Source: Gammaproteobacteria bacterium
GTDB lineage: Bacteria; Pseudomonadota; Gammaproteobacteria; Steroidobacterales; Steroidobacteraceae
DNA length: 64,000 bases
Assembly: GCA_027315105.1 (NCBI GenBank)
Contig: DAHUYP010000082.1
Coordinates: 1-64,000, forward strand
Direction of reading: 5' to 3'
This document shows, piece by piece, positions 62,539 to 64,000 of the stretch. Made by a program: the position numbers and the translations under genes. The notes beneath the pieces were generated by a model. The model was not told where the DNA came from. It saw nothing but the letters and a program-made list of their open reading frames with translations, and did not search any database. The number at the start of each line of letters is the position of its first letter. Within the stretch, counting starts at the first letter, position 1.

Positions 62539-62636
62539 ATTGTTATGCGGAGCTCGACTCCTCAGTTAATGTGCACGCGGCTGCCGGAAGGCCGCCGTGA
62601 CGTCAGGGCGCGAGCATGCCGACTCTGCATAACAAT
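62539..62636. repeat. Inverted repeat pair (14 bp, 13/14) flanking about 70 bp
   Basis: attgttatgcggag (62539-62552) and ctctgcataacaat (62623-62636). Confidence 0.75.
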
Positions 62637-62639
62637 ACT

Positions 62640-62874
62640 CGCCGCATTAAACCAGCCCTTCGGCGAATGGGGCACAATCTTCACCGATCCCGCCATGACG
62701 CTGGCCGCCGTCGACCGGCTCGTGCACCACGCGACGATCTTCGAGATGAACGTGGAGAGCTACCGCCGTCGCACCGCCATCGATCGCAAGCGCGGGCCAG
62801 GAAGGCCTGCGCATTACGCCACACCGAAGAACGTCGGGCCCGTGTCGCCGCGCGACAATCAATCGAAGGTATAG
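62640..62874 (+). pseudogene. istB: C-terminal remnant of an IS21-type IstB ATPase
   Basis: [58 protein letters not shown], without the upstream ATPase domain. Confidence 0.8.
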
Positions 62875-62947
62875 CCCTTGCCAGCGACAATCACCCACGG
62901 CATGATCGTCCTGCCGCGACCACTCCTCTCACCTTGATTGTCGCGCG
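62849..62947. repeat. Perfect 14-bp inverted repeat between the two istB segments
   Basis: cgcgcgacaatcaa (62849-62862) and ttgattgtcgcgcg (62934-62947); extra gcgacaatca-like copies near 62884 and 62957. Confidence 0.8.
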
Positions 62948-63695
62948 CTATCACCCTGATCGTCGCGCCACACTCAAGAGCCTGAAGCTGCACGGCATGA
63001 TCGAGGCCCTCGAGCAGCAGCAGCAAACCCCGGCGATCCAGGCGCTGTCCTTCGAGGAGCGCATCGCGCTCATCGTGGCTCGCGAGCGGCTCTACCGCGA
63101 CAACCAGCGGCGCACGCGACTACTGCGCGGCGCGCACCTGAAGGTCGCCGAAGCGTGTGTCGAAGACATCAACTACAAAGCTGCCCGCGGCCTCGACAAA
63201 CGTCAGATCGCCACTCTCGCCACGGGCGAGTGGATCCGTCGCGCGCAGAATCTGCTGATCACCGGGGCGACCGGCTCGGGCAAGACCTGGCTCGCCTGCG
63301 CCCTCGCGCAGCAGAACTGTCGCCAGGGTGCATCCGTCCTCTACTGGCGAGTACCCCGTCTGATCGAGGAGCTGCGCATCGCGCACGGCGACGGCAGCTA
63401 CATCAAGTTCCTCAAGACCGCTGCAAAAGCCTCGCTCGTCGTCCTGGACGACTGGGGCCTGAGCGCGCTGTCGACGCAGGATCGAGCCGATCTGCTCGAG
63501 ATCCTCGATGACCGCGTCAGCACCGGCTCGACGCTCATTGCCAGCCAGCTGCCCGTGGACACCTGGCATGCGTATCTGGGCGAGCCCACCCTGGCCGACG
63601 CCATCCTCGACCGCCTGGTGCATCACAGTCATCGCATCGAGCTGAAGATCCCCGGCGAATCGATGCGCAAGTCCCGTGAGCAGGTGGCGGTATGA
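62935..63695 (+). mobile_element. istB: IS21-family helper ATPase IstB, near full length, no istA
   Basis: [37 protein letters not shown], Walker [32 protein letters not shown], ending GESMRK; exact start uncertain. Confidence 0.85.
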
Positions 63696-63868
63696 GGCCG
63701 AATCCGCGGTCCCTATCTGCCGCCTTCGGCGTCAGACTGCGCTGCGGTTGAACCGATATATGACATCCGATCGGAATCGAGCACGATGGCCGCGGCCTGC
63801 CTCGAGCTTGACCGATCGCGAACACTTGCCGTACAAGGTCGATGTCCAGCAGCCCACACTACAGCACT

Positions 63869-63914
63869 GTTCACCATCGTGTGGAAACAGCGTTCACGAT
63901 CGCTGGAATACGCA
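63869..63914. repeat. Possible right end of the second IS21-type element
   Basis: Two related direct repeats gttcaccatcgtgtggaa and gttcacgatcgctggaat about 23 bp apart, ending ...tacgca. Confidence 0.4.
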
Positions 63915-64000
63915 CTGAAGCGCTACTGCAGGACCGGGGTCTCGGCATTTGGGGCCCAGGTTCGTGCGCGACAAGGTCTCACGGACAGACCTGACTCGTC

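Overview
High-GC, probably gammaproteobacterial chromosomal window (lineage is an inference). About 0-58 kb is dense core or metabolic coding sequence: a putrescine (puu) catabolism cluster with a translationally coupled rlmKL, a pyruvoyl-type arginine decarboxylase, an MdtABC-like RND efflux operon, GDP-fucose and ADP-heptose precursor genes, pstSCA without an adjacent pstB, a two-component system, Lrp/alanine dehydrogenase, gabD, a TonB/TonB-dependent receptor/transporter block running into a complete hut (histidine utilisation) regulon, an arsenic operon, a tandem retropepsin-like protein and a CAP-domain protein. About 58-64 kb is accessory and partly decayed: a truncated oxalyl-CoA-decarboxylase-like fragment, a CBS protein, a tyrosine-recombinase pseudogene with a stop and a frameshift, and two IS21-type istB remnants without istA. 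Best candidates for something undescribed: (1) an in-frame fusion of a CarS-like (CDP-archaeol synthase family) domain to an AAHS-type MFS transporter; (2) a co-directional hutI-hutC-CarS/MFS-TBDR-TonB run that may be a HutC-controlled outer and inner membrane uptake route; (3) a secreted metallo-beta-lactamase-fold protein between two HutC-like operators. No rRNA, tRNA or CRISPR array was recognised. All family calls come from reading motifs by eye; no database search was run.
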